DNA from: Alphaproteobacteria bacterium
GTDB taxonomy: Bacteria > Pseudomonadota > Alphaproteobacteria > Caulobacterales > Aquidulcibacteraceae
Assembly (NCBI GenBank): GCA_016124255.1
Contig: WGOB01000072.1
Location: 1 to 32,946 of the forward strand
Reading direction: 5' to 3'
Length of the DNA stretch: 32,946 nt
Shown here: positions 15,919 through 23,031 of the stretch, piece after piece
How positions within the stretch are numbered: the stretch's first letter is position 1
Layout: each line of letters starts with the position of its first letter
Position numbers and translations under genes: made by a program
Notes under the pieces: generated by a model
Seen by the model: the letters and a program-made list of their open reading frames with translations, nothing else
Told to the model about the DNA's origin: nothing
Database searches by the model: none

Positions 15919-15957
15919 GCGGGCGCGGCAGCCCCTATATGGGGGCTCGGCGCCCGC
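15919..15957 (+). promoter_or_regulatory. Strong two-part hairpin in the asd leader
   Basis: GCGGGCGC (15919-15926) pairs exactly with GCGCCCGC (15950-15957). Inside, AGCCCC (15930-15935) pairs exactly with GGGGCT (15942-15947) around the loop TATATG, with a small internal bulge. It ends 32 bases before the asd ATG, in the intergenic region divergent from hpf. It could be a leader control element or the end of an unannotated transcript. Confidence 0.5.
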
Positions 15958-15989
15958 ATCGTCGCGACCGCCTGAGGGACAATTCGATC

Positions 15990-17018
15990 ATGAGTCTGCG
16001 AATCGCCGTCGTCGGCGCCACGGGCAATGTGGGCCGCGAAATGCTCACCATTCTGGAAGAGCGCCTTTTTCCGGCGGAGGAGGTGCACGCGCTCGCGTCG
16101 CGCCGCTCGGTCGGGGTGGAGGTCAGCTACGGCGACCGCACGCTGAAGTGCAAAGACCTCGACACGTTCGACTTCGGCCGGGTGGATCTGGTGCTGATGA
16201 GCGCGGGCGGCTCGGTGTCGAAGGAATGGTCGCCGCGGATCGGGGCGCAAGGCGCGGTCGTGATCGACAATTCCTCGGCCTGGCGGATGGATCCGCGGGT
16301 GCCGCTCGTCGTGCCGGAGGTGAACCCCGACGCGGTCACCGGCTACGACAAGCTTAACATCGTCGCCAATCCGAACTGCTCCACCGCGCAGCTCGTGGTG
16401 GCGCTGAAGCCGCTGCACGATCGTGCGCGGATCAAGCGCGTCGTTGTGGCGACGTACCAATCCGTCTCCGGCGCGGGCAAGGACGCGATGGACGAGCTTT
16501 GGACGCAGACGCGCGGCATCTTTGTGAACGACGATCTCGTGCGCGAGCAATTCACCAAGCAGATTGCATTCAATGTGATCCCGCATATCGACGATTTCAT
16601 GGAAGACGGCGCCACCAAGGAAGAGTGGAAGATGGCGGCGGAAACCAAGAAGATTCTCGATCCCAAGATCAAACTGACGGCTACGTGCGTGCGCGTGCCG
16701 GTGTTCGTGGGCCACTCCGAGGCGGTGAACATCGAGTTCGCAGACCCGATCACAGCGGACGAGGCGCGCGACATCCTGCGCGAAGCGCCGGGGATCATGG
16801 TCGTCGACAAGCGCGAAGACGAAGGCTACGTGACGCCGGTGGAATGCGTCGGCGAGTTTGCGACGTTCATCTCCCGCATCCGCGAGGATTCCACCGTCGA
16901 CAACGGCCTCTCGCTCTGGTGCGTCAGCGACAATCTCCGCAAGGGTGCTGCGCTCAATGCGGTTCAGATCGCGGAGCTGATGCTCAATCGCGGGCTCTTC
17001 CGGCGCCTCGCGGCGTGA
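15990..17018 (+). CDS. asd: Aspartate-semialdehyde dehydrogenase
   Basis: A 342-residue enzyme that reduces L-aspartyl-4-phosphate to the semialdehyde with NADPH, the branch point to lysine/diaminopimelate, threonine and methionine. The NADP motif VVGATGNVGREM starts at residue 6; the catalytic cysteine is in NPNCSTAQ (about residue 130), and ASRRSVG follows the first strand. Length matches the family. The ATG at 15990 has GAGGGA about 10 bases upstream; extension back to 15855 would read through the leader hairpin. It stands alone, divergent from hpf. Confidence 0.95.
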   Translation: MSLRIAVVGATGNVGREMLTILEERLFPAEEVHALASRRSVGVEVSYGDRTLKCKDLDTFDFGRVDLVLMSAGGSVSKEWSPRIGAQGAVVIDNSSAWRMDPRVPLVVPEVNPDAVTGYDKLNIVANPNCSTAQLVVALKPLHDRARIKRVVVATYQSVSGAGKDAMDELWTQTRGIFVNDDLVREQFTKQIAFNVIPHIDDFMEDGATKEEWKMAAETKKILDPKIKLTATCVRVPVFVGHSEAVNIEFADPITADEARDILREAPGIMVVDKREDEGYVTPVECVGEFATFISRIREDSTVDNGLSLWCVSDNLRKGAALNAVQIAELMLNRGLFRRLAA

Positions 17019-17050
17019 GCTAAGATCGCGGCCGCATGGAAACGCCAGTC

Positions 17051-17079
17051 GGCCGGGGATTCGTAGAGCCCCGCAGGCC
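17051..17079 (+). terminator. Hairpin after asd
   Basis: GGCC-GGGG (17051-17058) pairs with CCCC (17069-17072) and, after a 3-base bulge, GGCC (17076-17079). It begins 33 bases after the asd stop codon. There is no T-run. The remaining gap, to 17232, contains no gene I can support. Confidence 0.3.
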
Positions 17080-17232
17080 GCATCGGCATCCATGCCCTGG
17101 TCTGCAACCTGGGTTCAAATCCCTCCAACAAGGCCCTCGGGGTTCTTCGCGTGAGCGAGACCGGGCCGCCGCCCTGCGGGCTTCGGGCCTCCGCGACGGC
17201 CCCGTGAACCTCGAGGGCCGGCGGTGCTGCGC

Positions 17233-17445
17233 ATGACGGATTCGGCATTCATTCTGCTCGCGCAATTCGTTGTGCTCCTCGTCCTCGCTTGGATTGCATG
17301 GAGTATCGTGCGCGGCTTTTTGGGAGCGGCGCGAGAGCGGCATGATCACCGTGTCGGAACACGAAGCCGGCCTCAAGTACGTGCGCGGCAAGCTCGTCGG
17401 GACGATTGGGCCGGGACGCTATGCGACATGGCCTTCGCCGGTTGA
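17233..17445 (+). CDS. Short frame encoding a membrane anchor, out of frame with the slipin domain
   Basis: A 70-residue frame from the ATG at 17233. Residues 4-29 (AFILLAQFVVLLVLAWIAWSIV) are one strong transmembrane helix, as found at the N-terminus of slipins; after residue 32 the frame turns into Arg-rich nonsense. A run of five T lies at the codons for GFL (GGC TTT TTG). Removing one T, or a +1 slip there, joins the helix directly to the SPFH domain as ...RGFWERRESGMITVSE.... It is therefore probably the displaced N-terminus of the next gene rather than a separate protein. Confidence 0.5.
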   Translation: MTDSAFILLAQFVVLLVLAWIAWSIVRGFLGAARERHDHRVGTRSRPQVRARQARRDDWAGTLCDMAFAG

Positions 17446-18052
17446 GGTGCATCGCGTCGATCTGCGCGAGCAGAGCCTCTCTGTGCCTGGGCAGGAGATG
17501 CTCACTGCAGACAAGATGCCCGTGCGCGCGAGCCTCATCGTTCACTACCGCGTCGCGGACGCCCTCTTGCACGCGCGTGCATCCACTGCGCCCCTTCCGC
17601 TGCTTTACCAGGCCGCGCAAGTCGCGCTGCGTGAGGCTGTGGCGCGCGTCACGCTCGATGCGCTTCTCGCCGATCGCGGCGTTCTCACGGCGCAGATGCC
17701 CGAGCGGCTTGGCGGGGACGCCAGGCGATTGGGATTCGAGCTGGTGAAGGCGGATCTTCTCGATTTGACGCTTACGGGCCCGGCGAAACAGGCTTTCGCC
17801 GATCTGTGGAAAGCGCAGAAGGAAGGGCTCGCGGCGCTTGAGCGCGCGCGCGGCGAGCAGGCGGCGCTGCGTGCGCTCGCCAACGCGGCGCGGATGCTGA
17901 AAGGCAATCCGGAACTGATGAACCTGCGCGTGCTTCAAGCGCTGCAGGCGCAGCCGGGCAAAGCACCCCCGACGATCGTGCTTGGCGCGGGCGGGGGTCT
18001 ATTGCCGGTCGCTGGAGAGCCTGCCGCCGACGCTGTGGGAGAAGACGGCTAG
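17342..18052 (+). CDS. SPFH/Band 7 (slipin-like) protein, apparently lacking its in-frame membrane anchor
   Basis: A 236-residue soluble portion of a slipin/stomatin-type protein. Residues 2-30 (ITVSEHEAGLKYVRGKLVGTIGPGRY) match the strand that follows the membrane helix in slipins. The SPFH core follows (VDLREQSLSVPGQEMLTADKMPVRASLIVHYRV), then a helical part ending ELMNLRVLQALQAQPG. Slipins normally begin with a hydrophobic anchor; here that anchor sits in another frame (17233-17445). Either the genome carries a frameshift, the sequence has a homopolymer error at the T5 run, or translation slips. An internal start at the ATG at 17342 would give an anchorless protein. Confidence 0.75.
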   Translation: MITVSEHEAGLKYVRGKLVGTIGPGRYATWPSPVEVHRVDLREQSLSVPGQEMLTADKMPVRASLIVHYRVADALLHARASTAPLPLLYQAAQVALREAVARVTLDALLADRGVLTAQMPERLGGDARRLGFELVKADLLDLTLTGPAKQAFADLWKAQKEGLAALERARGEQAALRALANAARMLKGNPELMNLRVLQALQAQPGKAPPTIVLGAGGGLLPVAGEPAADAVGEDG

Positions 18053-18159
18053 GTACGGCGCAATCGAACCGCTGAGCGGCGCTGAAATCAAATGTAGAAA
18101 AATGTGCGCCTCGGCGCCTCGGCGCCGCGGCGCCCGGCTGCGCGCGTGCGCGCGATCGG

Positions 18160-18265
18160 CTAGAGCCGTTTGCGACCTGATTGGATCAGGCCGCAGGCTC
18201 TGGATCCTTGTTGGTCGCAATTTCCTTGGCTCAACCGGTCTCCACTTGAGCGGAAATTGCTCTAG
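18160..18265. repeat. 106-bp double-hairpin palindromic element with CTAGAGC/GCTCTAG ends
   Basis: The ends are 7-bp inverted repeats, CTAGAGC and GCTCTAG. The left half folds with GAGCC/GGCTC, GCG/CGC and CCTGAT-TGG-ATCAGG (18163-18200). The right half folds with GCAATTTCC/GGAAATTGC (18217-18225 with 18252-18260) and CTCAA/TTGAG. It ends 22 bases before the acetyltransferase start codon. The form is that of a REP- or MITE-like dispersed element, and the left core recurs at 27273-27294. Confidence 0.65.
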
Positions 18266-18287
18266 AAGCGCGGGGGGGACGTTCATC

Positions 18288-18719
18288 ATGCACACCATCG
18301 CCGTCGAGCAGCCGAGCGAGTCCGATATCGGCGTGATCCATGCGTTTCTCGCCGAGTCCTATTGGTCGCCCGGCGTGCCGCGCGCGGTGGTCGCGCGGGC
18401 GTGCGCGCACTCGCTCTGCGCCATCGCGCGGAGCGAACGCGGCGGCCTGATCGGCTTCGCCCGGCTGGTCACGGATCGCGCCACGTTCGCGTGGCTGTGC
18501 GACGTGTTCGTGTTGCCGGAGCACGAAGGCAAAGGCATTGCACGCACGCTCGCGCAGGCGTTCGTCGACCATCGTGACCTTCAGGGTCTGCGCCGCTGGC
18601 TTCTCGCCACCAAGGACGCGCACCGCGTCTACGCGCCGCTGGGTTTTGCGCCGCTGGCTGCGCCGGAGCGCTGGATGGAGGCGTCTTCGCCCGCGCCCTA
18701 CGGACGGGACCGCTCATGA
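18288..18719 (+). CDS. GNAT-family N-acetyltransferase
   Basis: A 143-residue GNAT protein that transfers an acetyl group from acetyl-CoA to an amine not identifiable here. The central strand and pyrophosphate-binding loop are seen as LCDVFVLPEHEGKGIARTLAQ (about residues 67-88), and RVYAPLGFAPL is the usual C-terminal end of the fold. The ATG at 18288 follows a G7 run. The 106-bp palindromic element ends 22 bases upstream and would be in its leader. rarD starts 37 bases after the stop. Confidence 0.88.
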   Translation: MHTIAVEQPSESDIGVIHAFLAESYWSPGVPRAVVARACAHSLCAIARSERGGLIGFARLVTDRATFAWLCDVFVLPEHEGKGIARTLAQAFVDHRDLQGLRRWLLATKDAHRVYAPLGFAPLAAPERWMEASSPAPYGRDRS

Positions 18720-18756
18720 GCGACTTGCGTGGTCAAGCGGCTGCGACAGGCCGCGC

Positions 18757-19680
18757 ATGACGATTGTTCCGAATACGTCCTATTCCCCAGAAGAGGTGCG
18801 CGCCGGCCTTCTGGCTGCGCTTGCAGCCTATGGCGTGTGGGGCCTCTTGCCGCTCTATCTGAAAGGGGTGGGGTTCGCCGATCCGCGCGAAGTGCTGGGC
18901 GTGCGCATTCTGTGGAGCGTGCCGGCGTGCTTCCTCGGGGTCGTGCTGATCAGCGGCTGGCGGCGCGGCATGCGCGAGATCGCCGGCGCCATGCGGCCGG
19001 GTCTCATCGGCGCGCTCGCATTGTCGGCGACGTTCATCTTCTTCAATTGGGGGCTTTATGTGTGGGCGGTGGCGACGGACCGCGTTCTCTCCGCGGCGCT
19101 CGCCTATTTCATCGCGCCGCTTGTGCAGGTGGCGCTGGGCGTCTTGCTCTACGGGGAGCGGATGCGGGCGCTGCAATGGGCGGCGCTTGCCTTGGCCGCG
19201 GCCGGCGTGGTCGCGCAGGGCGTAGCGCTCGGCGCGTTCCCGTGGGTCTCGATCCTCTTGTGCGCCACCTGGTGCGCGTACGGCCTCGTGCGCAAGCGCA
19301 CCGACGTCCCCGCAGCGACGGGGCTTCTGATCGAGACGCTGATCCTGCTCCTGCCGGCCGCAGGATTGCTGATGTGGGTGGGCGGCGAGGCGCTCACGCT
19401 GACCGATGGGGCGGGGGCGTTCTGGCTCCTGGCGCTCGCGGGGCCGCTGACGGCGGTTCCGCTCGCCCTCTTCGCGTTCGGGGCGCGGCGGCTCAACTTC
19501 TCCACGATCGGCCTCCTGCAATTCATCGCGCCCAGCCTGCAGTTTCTGGTCGGCGCCGCGCTTGGAGAGCCGCTCGGCGCGCTGCGGCTGGCGAGTTTCG
19601 GCTTGATCTGGGCGGGCCTGGTCGTGTTCTGCTTCGACGTGTGGCGAAGGGAGTCGGCGCAAGCCAAAGCAGTGACATGA
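18757..19680 (+). CDS. rarD: EamA-family transporter RarD
   Basis: A 307-residue inner-membrane protein with about ten hydrophobic segments and two EamA repeats. The opening GLLAALAAYGVWGLLPLYLK and the NWGLYVWAVATDRVLSAALAYFIAPLVQVALG segment are RarD hallmarks. Substrate is not established for the family (linked to chloramphenicol sensitivity in some species). The ATG at 18757 gives the family length, whereas longer frames from 18538 overlap the acetyltransferase. The stop overlaps the next gene as ATGA, so the phosphoesterase is coupled to it. Confidence 0.92.
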   Translation: MTIVPNTSYSPEEVRAGLLAALAAYGVWGLLPLYLKGVGFADPREVLGVRILWSVPACFLGVVLISGWRRGMREIAGAMRPGLIGALALSATFIFFNWGLYVWAVATDRVLSAALAYFIAPLVQVALGVLLYGERMRALQWAALALAAAGVVAQGVALGAFPWVSILLCATWCAYGLVRKRTDVPAATGLLIETLILLLPAAGLLMWVGGEALTLTDGAGAFWLLALAGPLTAVPLALFAFGARRLNFSTIGLLQFIAPSLQFLVGAALGEPLGALRLASFGLIWAGLVVFCFDVWRRESAQAKAVT

Positions 19681-20399
19681 AGTGCGCCTATTACGCGATC
19701 GGCGATGTGCACGGCGAGGCGGAACGGCTCCGCGCGCTGCACGACGCGATCTTGAACGACATCGCGGCGCACGGCTGGGCGGCCGAGATCGTCCATCTCG
19801 GCGATTACGTGGACCGCGGCCCCGACAGCCGCGGCGTTATTGCAGCGGTCATGGCGCTGCAGGCGACGGCGGCGCATTGCGTGCGCGCGCTCAGAGGCAA
19901 TCACGAGCAGATGATGCTCGACGCCTACGATCGCTTCGACAACGCCGACATGCACTGGATGATGAACGGCGGGGCTTTCGCAGCGGAGTCCTATGGCTGG
20001 CGCGAAGCCCGCGGCGGCGATTGGCGCGCCTGCATTGACAAGGACCATGTCGCCTGGTTGCGCGGCCTGCCGACGCTCCATTGCGATGATGCGCGCAAGA
20101 TCGCCTTCGTCCACGCCGGCATCGATCCCAAGACCTTCCCCGCCTGCTCGGAGGAGATCCGGATCTGGACCCGATCGCAGAAATTCTTCGATCCGGGCCG
20201 ATGGCCGGCGCGCCCGGAGCTCGACGGCTGGCTGGTTGTGCATGGGCACACGCCGACCAACGATTTCCGGCCCCAGATCGTCGGCGGCGACGCGCGTCAG
20301 CCGCGGCGGATCAATGTCGACACCGGCGCGGTCTTCGGCGGGGCGCTTACGTGCGTGGTTCTGGCGCCGGACGCGGCGCCGCGTTTCCTTGCAGCATGA
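19677..20399 (+). CDS. PP2A-like serine/threonine-type metallophosphoesterase
   Basis: A 240-residue phosphoprotein-phosphatase-family enzyme (PPP/ApaH/PrpA type). All metal motifs are visible: GDVHG near residue 8, GDYVDRGPDS near 42, RGNHEQM near 74, FVHAGID and VHGHTP. The target could be a phosphoprotein or a dinucleotide. The ATG at 19677 overlaps the rarD stop (ATGA). The 556-residue open frame from 18729 is a shadow of rarD fused to this gene. Its last 53 bases overlap the 3' end of the convergent glycosyltransferase gene. Confidence 0.9.
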   Translation: MKCAYYAIGDVHGEAERLRALHDAILNDIAAHGWAAEIVHLGDYVDRGPDSRGVIAAVMALQATAAHCVRALRGNHEQMMLDAYDRFDNADMHWMMNGGAFAAESYGWREARGGDWRACIDKDHVAWLRGLPTLHCDDARKIAFVHAGIDPKTFPACSEEIRIWTRSQKFFDPGRWPARPELDGWLVVHGHTPTNDFRPQIVGGDARQPRRINVDTGAVFGGALTCVVLAPDAAPRFLAA

Positions 20400-21543
20400 T
20401 TCCCGCGCGGGCCGCGGCGATCAGCAACAGCGCCCACGCCGCGATCGCGGAGATCGGGATGGTCAGGACCTTCCCCGCCGCGAGGCTCAGCGCACCAGCG
20501 GCCCACGCGAACGCGAGCCATGCCTTTTCGCTTGTTGACGTGGTCATCGGGTAGAGCGCCGCGACGGCGATGAGCAGCATCGTTTCGTCGTAGAAGAAGA
20601 GGTAGGGCGAGAGCAGCACGGTTGCGCACGCGAACGCCGCGGCGGACAGGCTTGGGTCGCGTTTCAGCCAAACCGCTGCGGCGACGCCGACGGCGGCCAG
20701 CGCGCTTGACCAATGCAGCGCCGCCGCCAGCGCCGGCGGCGCAGAGAGGCCGAGCAGATTGGCGTAGAGGCTGGTGAGCGTATCGCGTTCGATCTGCGCC
20801 TTCTCGACCGCCTCCATCGCAGACGGCAGCGCCGCGACGAACGCGGCGTAGAGGTCGAAACCGAAAACCAAGCCCGCCATCGCCAGGATCGAAAGCGCTG
20901 TCGCGGCGGCGGCGGCGATCGTGCGCCACCGGCCCTGAAGCGCCAGAAGGATCGGCCAGAGCGCAGCGAGATGCGGCTTGATCACCATTAGCCCGATCAA
21001 CACGCCCGATGCGAGCGGGCGCCGATCCAGCCACACGAACGCGAGCGCGGCGAGGCCCGCCGTGAGAAGGCCGGTCTGCACGCTGCCGATGTGCAGCAGC
21101 GCGGCGGGCGCGGCGGCGGCGATGATCATGTCGCCGTGCGCGGGCGAGAAGCGGCGTGCGGCGTAGAGGAAGACCCATCCTGTTCCGGCGAGAAACAGGA
21201 TCGCGCTGATCGGGAAAGGGATGAGCGCCAGAGGCGCCGCAAGCAGCAGGAAGGGCGGGGGATGGCGCCAGGGAAACACGATGTCGCCAAGTGCGGGCAG
21301 CGCCTCGCGGTGCGCGATCTGAATCGCCGGTTCGGAATAGACGAGATCAGGATGGCCCTCGAGCGCGAGGCGCCCTGCGCTCCAGAACGCGAGGAAATCT
21401 CCGAACACCGGCTGGCCGTTGGCCAGCACCAACCCGTTGGAGCCCATAAGCTGTAATGCCATCGCCGCCACGGTGATGCCGGCGGTGAGCAGCGCGAGCG
21501 TGCGCAGGCGGCTCCGGACCAGCCACGACTCGATCAAAGGCAT
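20347..21543 (-). CDS. GT87 (DUF2029) polyprenyl-phospho-sugar-dependent glycosyltransferase
   Basis: A 398-residue polytopic membrane protein of the GT-C type with about ten hydrophobic segments. VFGDFLAFWSAGRLALEGHPDLVY (from residue 47) is the family signature, and Asp49 in the first outer loop is the likely catalytic acid position. GT87 includes mycobacterial enzymes that use polyprenylphospho-sugars, such as PimE (mannose) and, as I recall, AftC (arabinofuranose). The ATG at 21543 lies in the last 10 bases of the upstream serine hydrolase gene. Linkage to the DprE1/DprE2 cluster 7 kb away is suggestive only, since GT87 is widespread. Confidence 0.8.
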   Translation of the reverse strand: MPLIESWLVRSRLRTLALLTAGITVAAMALQLMGSNGLVLANGQPVFGDFLAFWSAGRLALEGHPDLVYSEPAIQIAHREALPALGDIVFPWRHPPPFLLLAAPLALIPFPISAILFLAGTGWVFLYAARRFSPAHGDMIIAAAAPAALLHIGSVQTGLLTAGLAALAFVWLDRRPLASGVLIGLMVIKPHLAALWPILLALQGRWRTIAAAAATALSILAMAGLVFGFDLYAAFVAALPSAMEAVEKAQIERDTLTSLYANLLGLSAPPALAAALHWSSALAAVGVAAAVWLKRDPSLSAAAFACATVLLSPYLFFYDETMLLIAVAALYPMTTSTSEKAWLAFAWAAGALSLAAGKVLTIPISAIAAWALLLIAAARAGIMLQGNAAPRPAPEPRT

Positions 21544-22649
21544 TGGTAGAGCGCCTCGATAAGCCGCAGTGCGCGCGGATCGCCCATCAGATGGTGAGAT
21601 TGCTTGTTCATCACATAGGCGGCCGAGACGCCGGTTGCGGGATCGCCGAAGCCGCAGGAGCCGCCCCAGCCGGAATGGCCAAGCGCGTCTCGGTTGGGGC
21701 CGTAGAAGCCGTTGGAATTGCCGAGCACGCCGGCGCGCCAATCGAGCGTAAACGGCAGCACGAGATCGGGGCCGGCGATGCGCGAGGCGATCGCCTCAGC
21801 GTACGTCTCGCGCGACACCAGCCGATCGCCGCCGACGGCGCCGCCTTCGGCAAAAAACGAAAACACTTGCGCGACCGCGTGCGCGCCGCCGAAACCGTTC
21901 GCGGAAGGGCTCTCCACACGCGGCCATGCGGCGTCGCTGCGATCGGGCGCAGACCATTTCTCCAAGAACGCCGCGCGCTTGATCGGCGTCATTGCGCCCA
22001 GATCGGGGAGCTGCGACGGGCGCATGACTTCCGCGACGCGCGCGTCGTCGGCTTCGGGCAAGCCGATGCGGACATCGATGCCGCGCGGCGCGCAGATGTC
22101 GTCGCGGAGGATCGCGCCGAGCGTGCGCGGCGAGACGCGCCGTACGACCTCGGCGATGATGTAGCCCCAGGTGATCGGGTGATAGCCGCACGCGCCGCCC
22201 GGCGGCCAAAGCGGGGCCAGCGGCGCGAGCGCTGCGGCCAGCGCCGGCGGGTCGAGCCACAAGGCGGGATCGATCGGCTCGACGAAGCCGGGCAGCCCCG
22301 CCTGATGCGACATCGCCATCGCGAGCGTGATCTCGGCTTTGCCGTTCGCCGCGAATTCGGGCCACACATCCGCGATCGCCATGTCGTAGGCGAGATCGCC
22401 TGCGTCGCAGAGCAGCGCGACAACGAGCGCGGCGATCGGCTTGGTGGTGGAGTAGAGCGGCGCCAGGGTATCGCGGGACCAAGCGCGCGTTCGTTGCCGA
22501 TCGCTGAAGCCGCCCCAGAGATCGACAACGGTTTCGCCGTCGCGGATCGCGGCGAAGCCGGCGCCGAGTTCGAGGCCTTCGTCGAACAGCCCCTCAAATG
22601 CGGCGCGCACGGGCGCGAAGCCGGGGCTGACATATCCGTGGACCGCCAT
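21534..22649 (-). CDS. Serine hydrolase of the beta-lactamase family
   Basis: A 371-residue class C beta-lactamase-fold protein. The nucleophile motif STTK is near residue 67, in TLAPLYSTTKPIAALVVALL, and the Tyr motif reads YHP in GGACGYHPITWGY. No signal peptide is seen. The family includes esterases, and the substrate is unknown. It is distinct from the serine hydrolase at 5877-7133, which has SMTK and YSV. The ATG shares a base with the stop codon of the small gene above it (TGATG), and its own 3' end overlaps the GT87 start. It therefore lies in a minus-strand unit pdxY - small protein - this gene - GT87. Confidence 0.88.
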   Translation of the reverse strand: MAVHGYVSPGFAPVRAAFEGLFDEGLELGAGFAAIRDGETVVDLWGGFSDRQRTRAWSRDTLAPLYSTTKPIAALVVALLCDAGDLAYDMAIADVWPEFAANGKAEITLAMAMSHQAGLPGFVEPIDPALWLDPPALAAALAPLAPLWPPGGACGYHPITWGYIIAEVVRRVSPRTLGAILRDDICAPRGIDVRIGLPEADDARVAEVMRPSQLPDLGAMTPIKRAAFLEKWSAPDRSDAAWPRVESPSANGFGGAHAVAQVFSFFAEGGAVGGDRLVSRETYAEAIASRIAGPDLVLPFTLDWRAGVLGNSNGFYGPNRDALGHSGWGGSCGFGDPATGVSAAYVMNKQSHHLMGDPRALRLIEALYQCL

Positions 22650-22999
22650 CAGAAGCGTTCTTCCCCGCGCTTGCGGAAGGGATCGGGGAAGTCCCGGTAG
22701 AGGGCGGCCTGGAAGTTCATGATCAGTGCGCTGACGCCGTGATGCACCGATTCCGCCGGGTCGGCGCGCGTCGCAGCAGTCCGGAAGGCCGCGTCAAGCT
22801 GCGCCATATCGCGCGTCTCGATCACAATCTGGAACTCGCCAAAGCCGGCGGGCGCAAAGCCGAGCTTCTTGCGCAGCACGCGCCAGCCTTCGATGTCGCC
22901 GTTCGCCTTGAGCGCGCCGAGCCAGCGATCGAGCGCCTCGACGAACGTCATGTCGCGCACGCCGGGTTTCAGGTCGCACCAGATGATGTAGCAGTCCAC
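22649..22999 (-). CDS. Small DUF6614-like protein of unknown function
   Basis: A 116-residue protein with the recognisable opening DCYIIWCDLKPGVRDMTFVEALDRWLG; from memory this resembles the DUF6614 family, but I could not check. The middle (GFGEFQIVIETRDMAQLDAAF) looks like a ferredoxin-like alpha/beta repeat. I place the start at the GTG at 22999, where the conserved part begins. The alternative GTG at 23035 adds 12 residues and overlaps the pdxY stop as GTGA. Its stop codon shares one base with the next gene's ATG, indicating coupled translation. Confidence 0.65.
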   Translation of the reverse strand: MDCYIIWCDLKPGVRDMTFVEALDRWLGALKANGDIEGWRVLRKKLGFAPAGFGEFQIVIETRDMAQLDAAFRTAATRADPAESVHHGVSALIMNFQAALYRDFPDPFRKRGEERF

Positions 23000-23031
23000 A
23001 TGCGCCCCCGAGCCGCCGCGTTGCGTGCGCG

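Noticed and set aside
17100-17130. Possible tRNA from GGGTTCAAATCCC
   Set aside because: Only three pairs flank the T-loop, no acceptor stem pairs about 75 bases upstream, and no anticodon or D arm could be drawn.
18729-20399. 556-residue plus frame as one protein
   Set aside because: Its first part is a shadow of rarD; the phosphoesterase proper starts at 19677 with an ATGA overlap.
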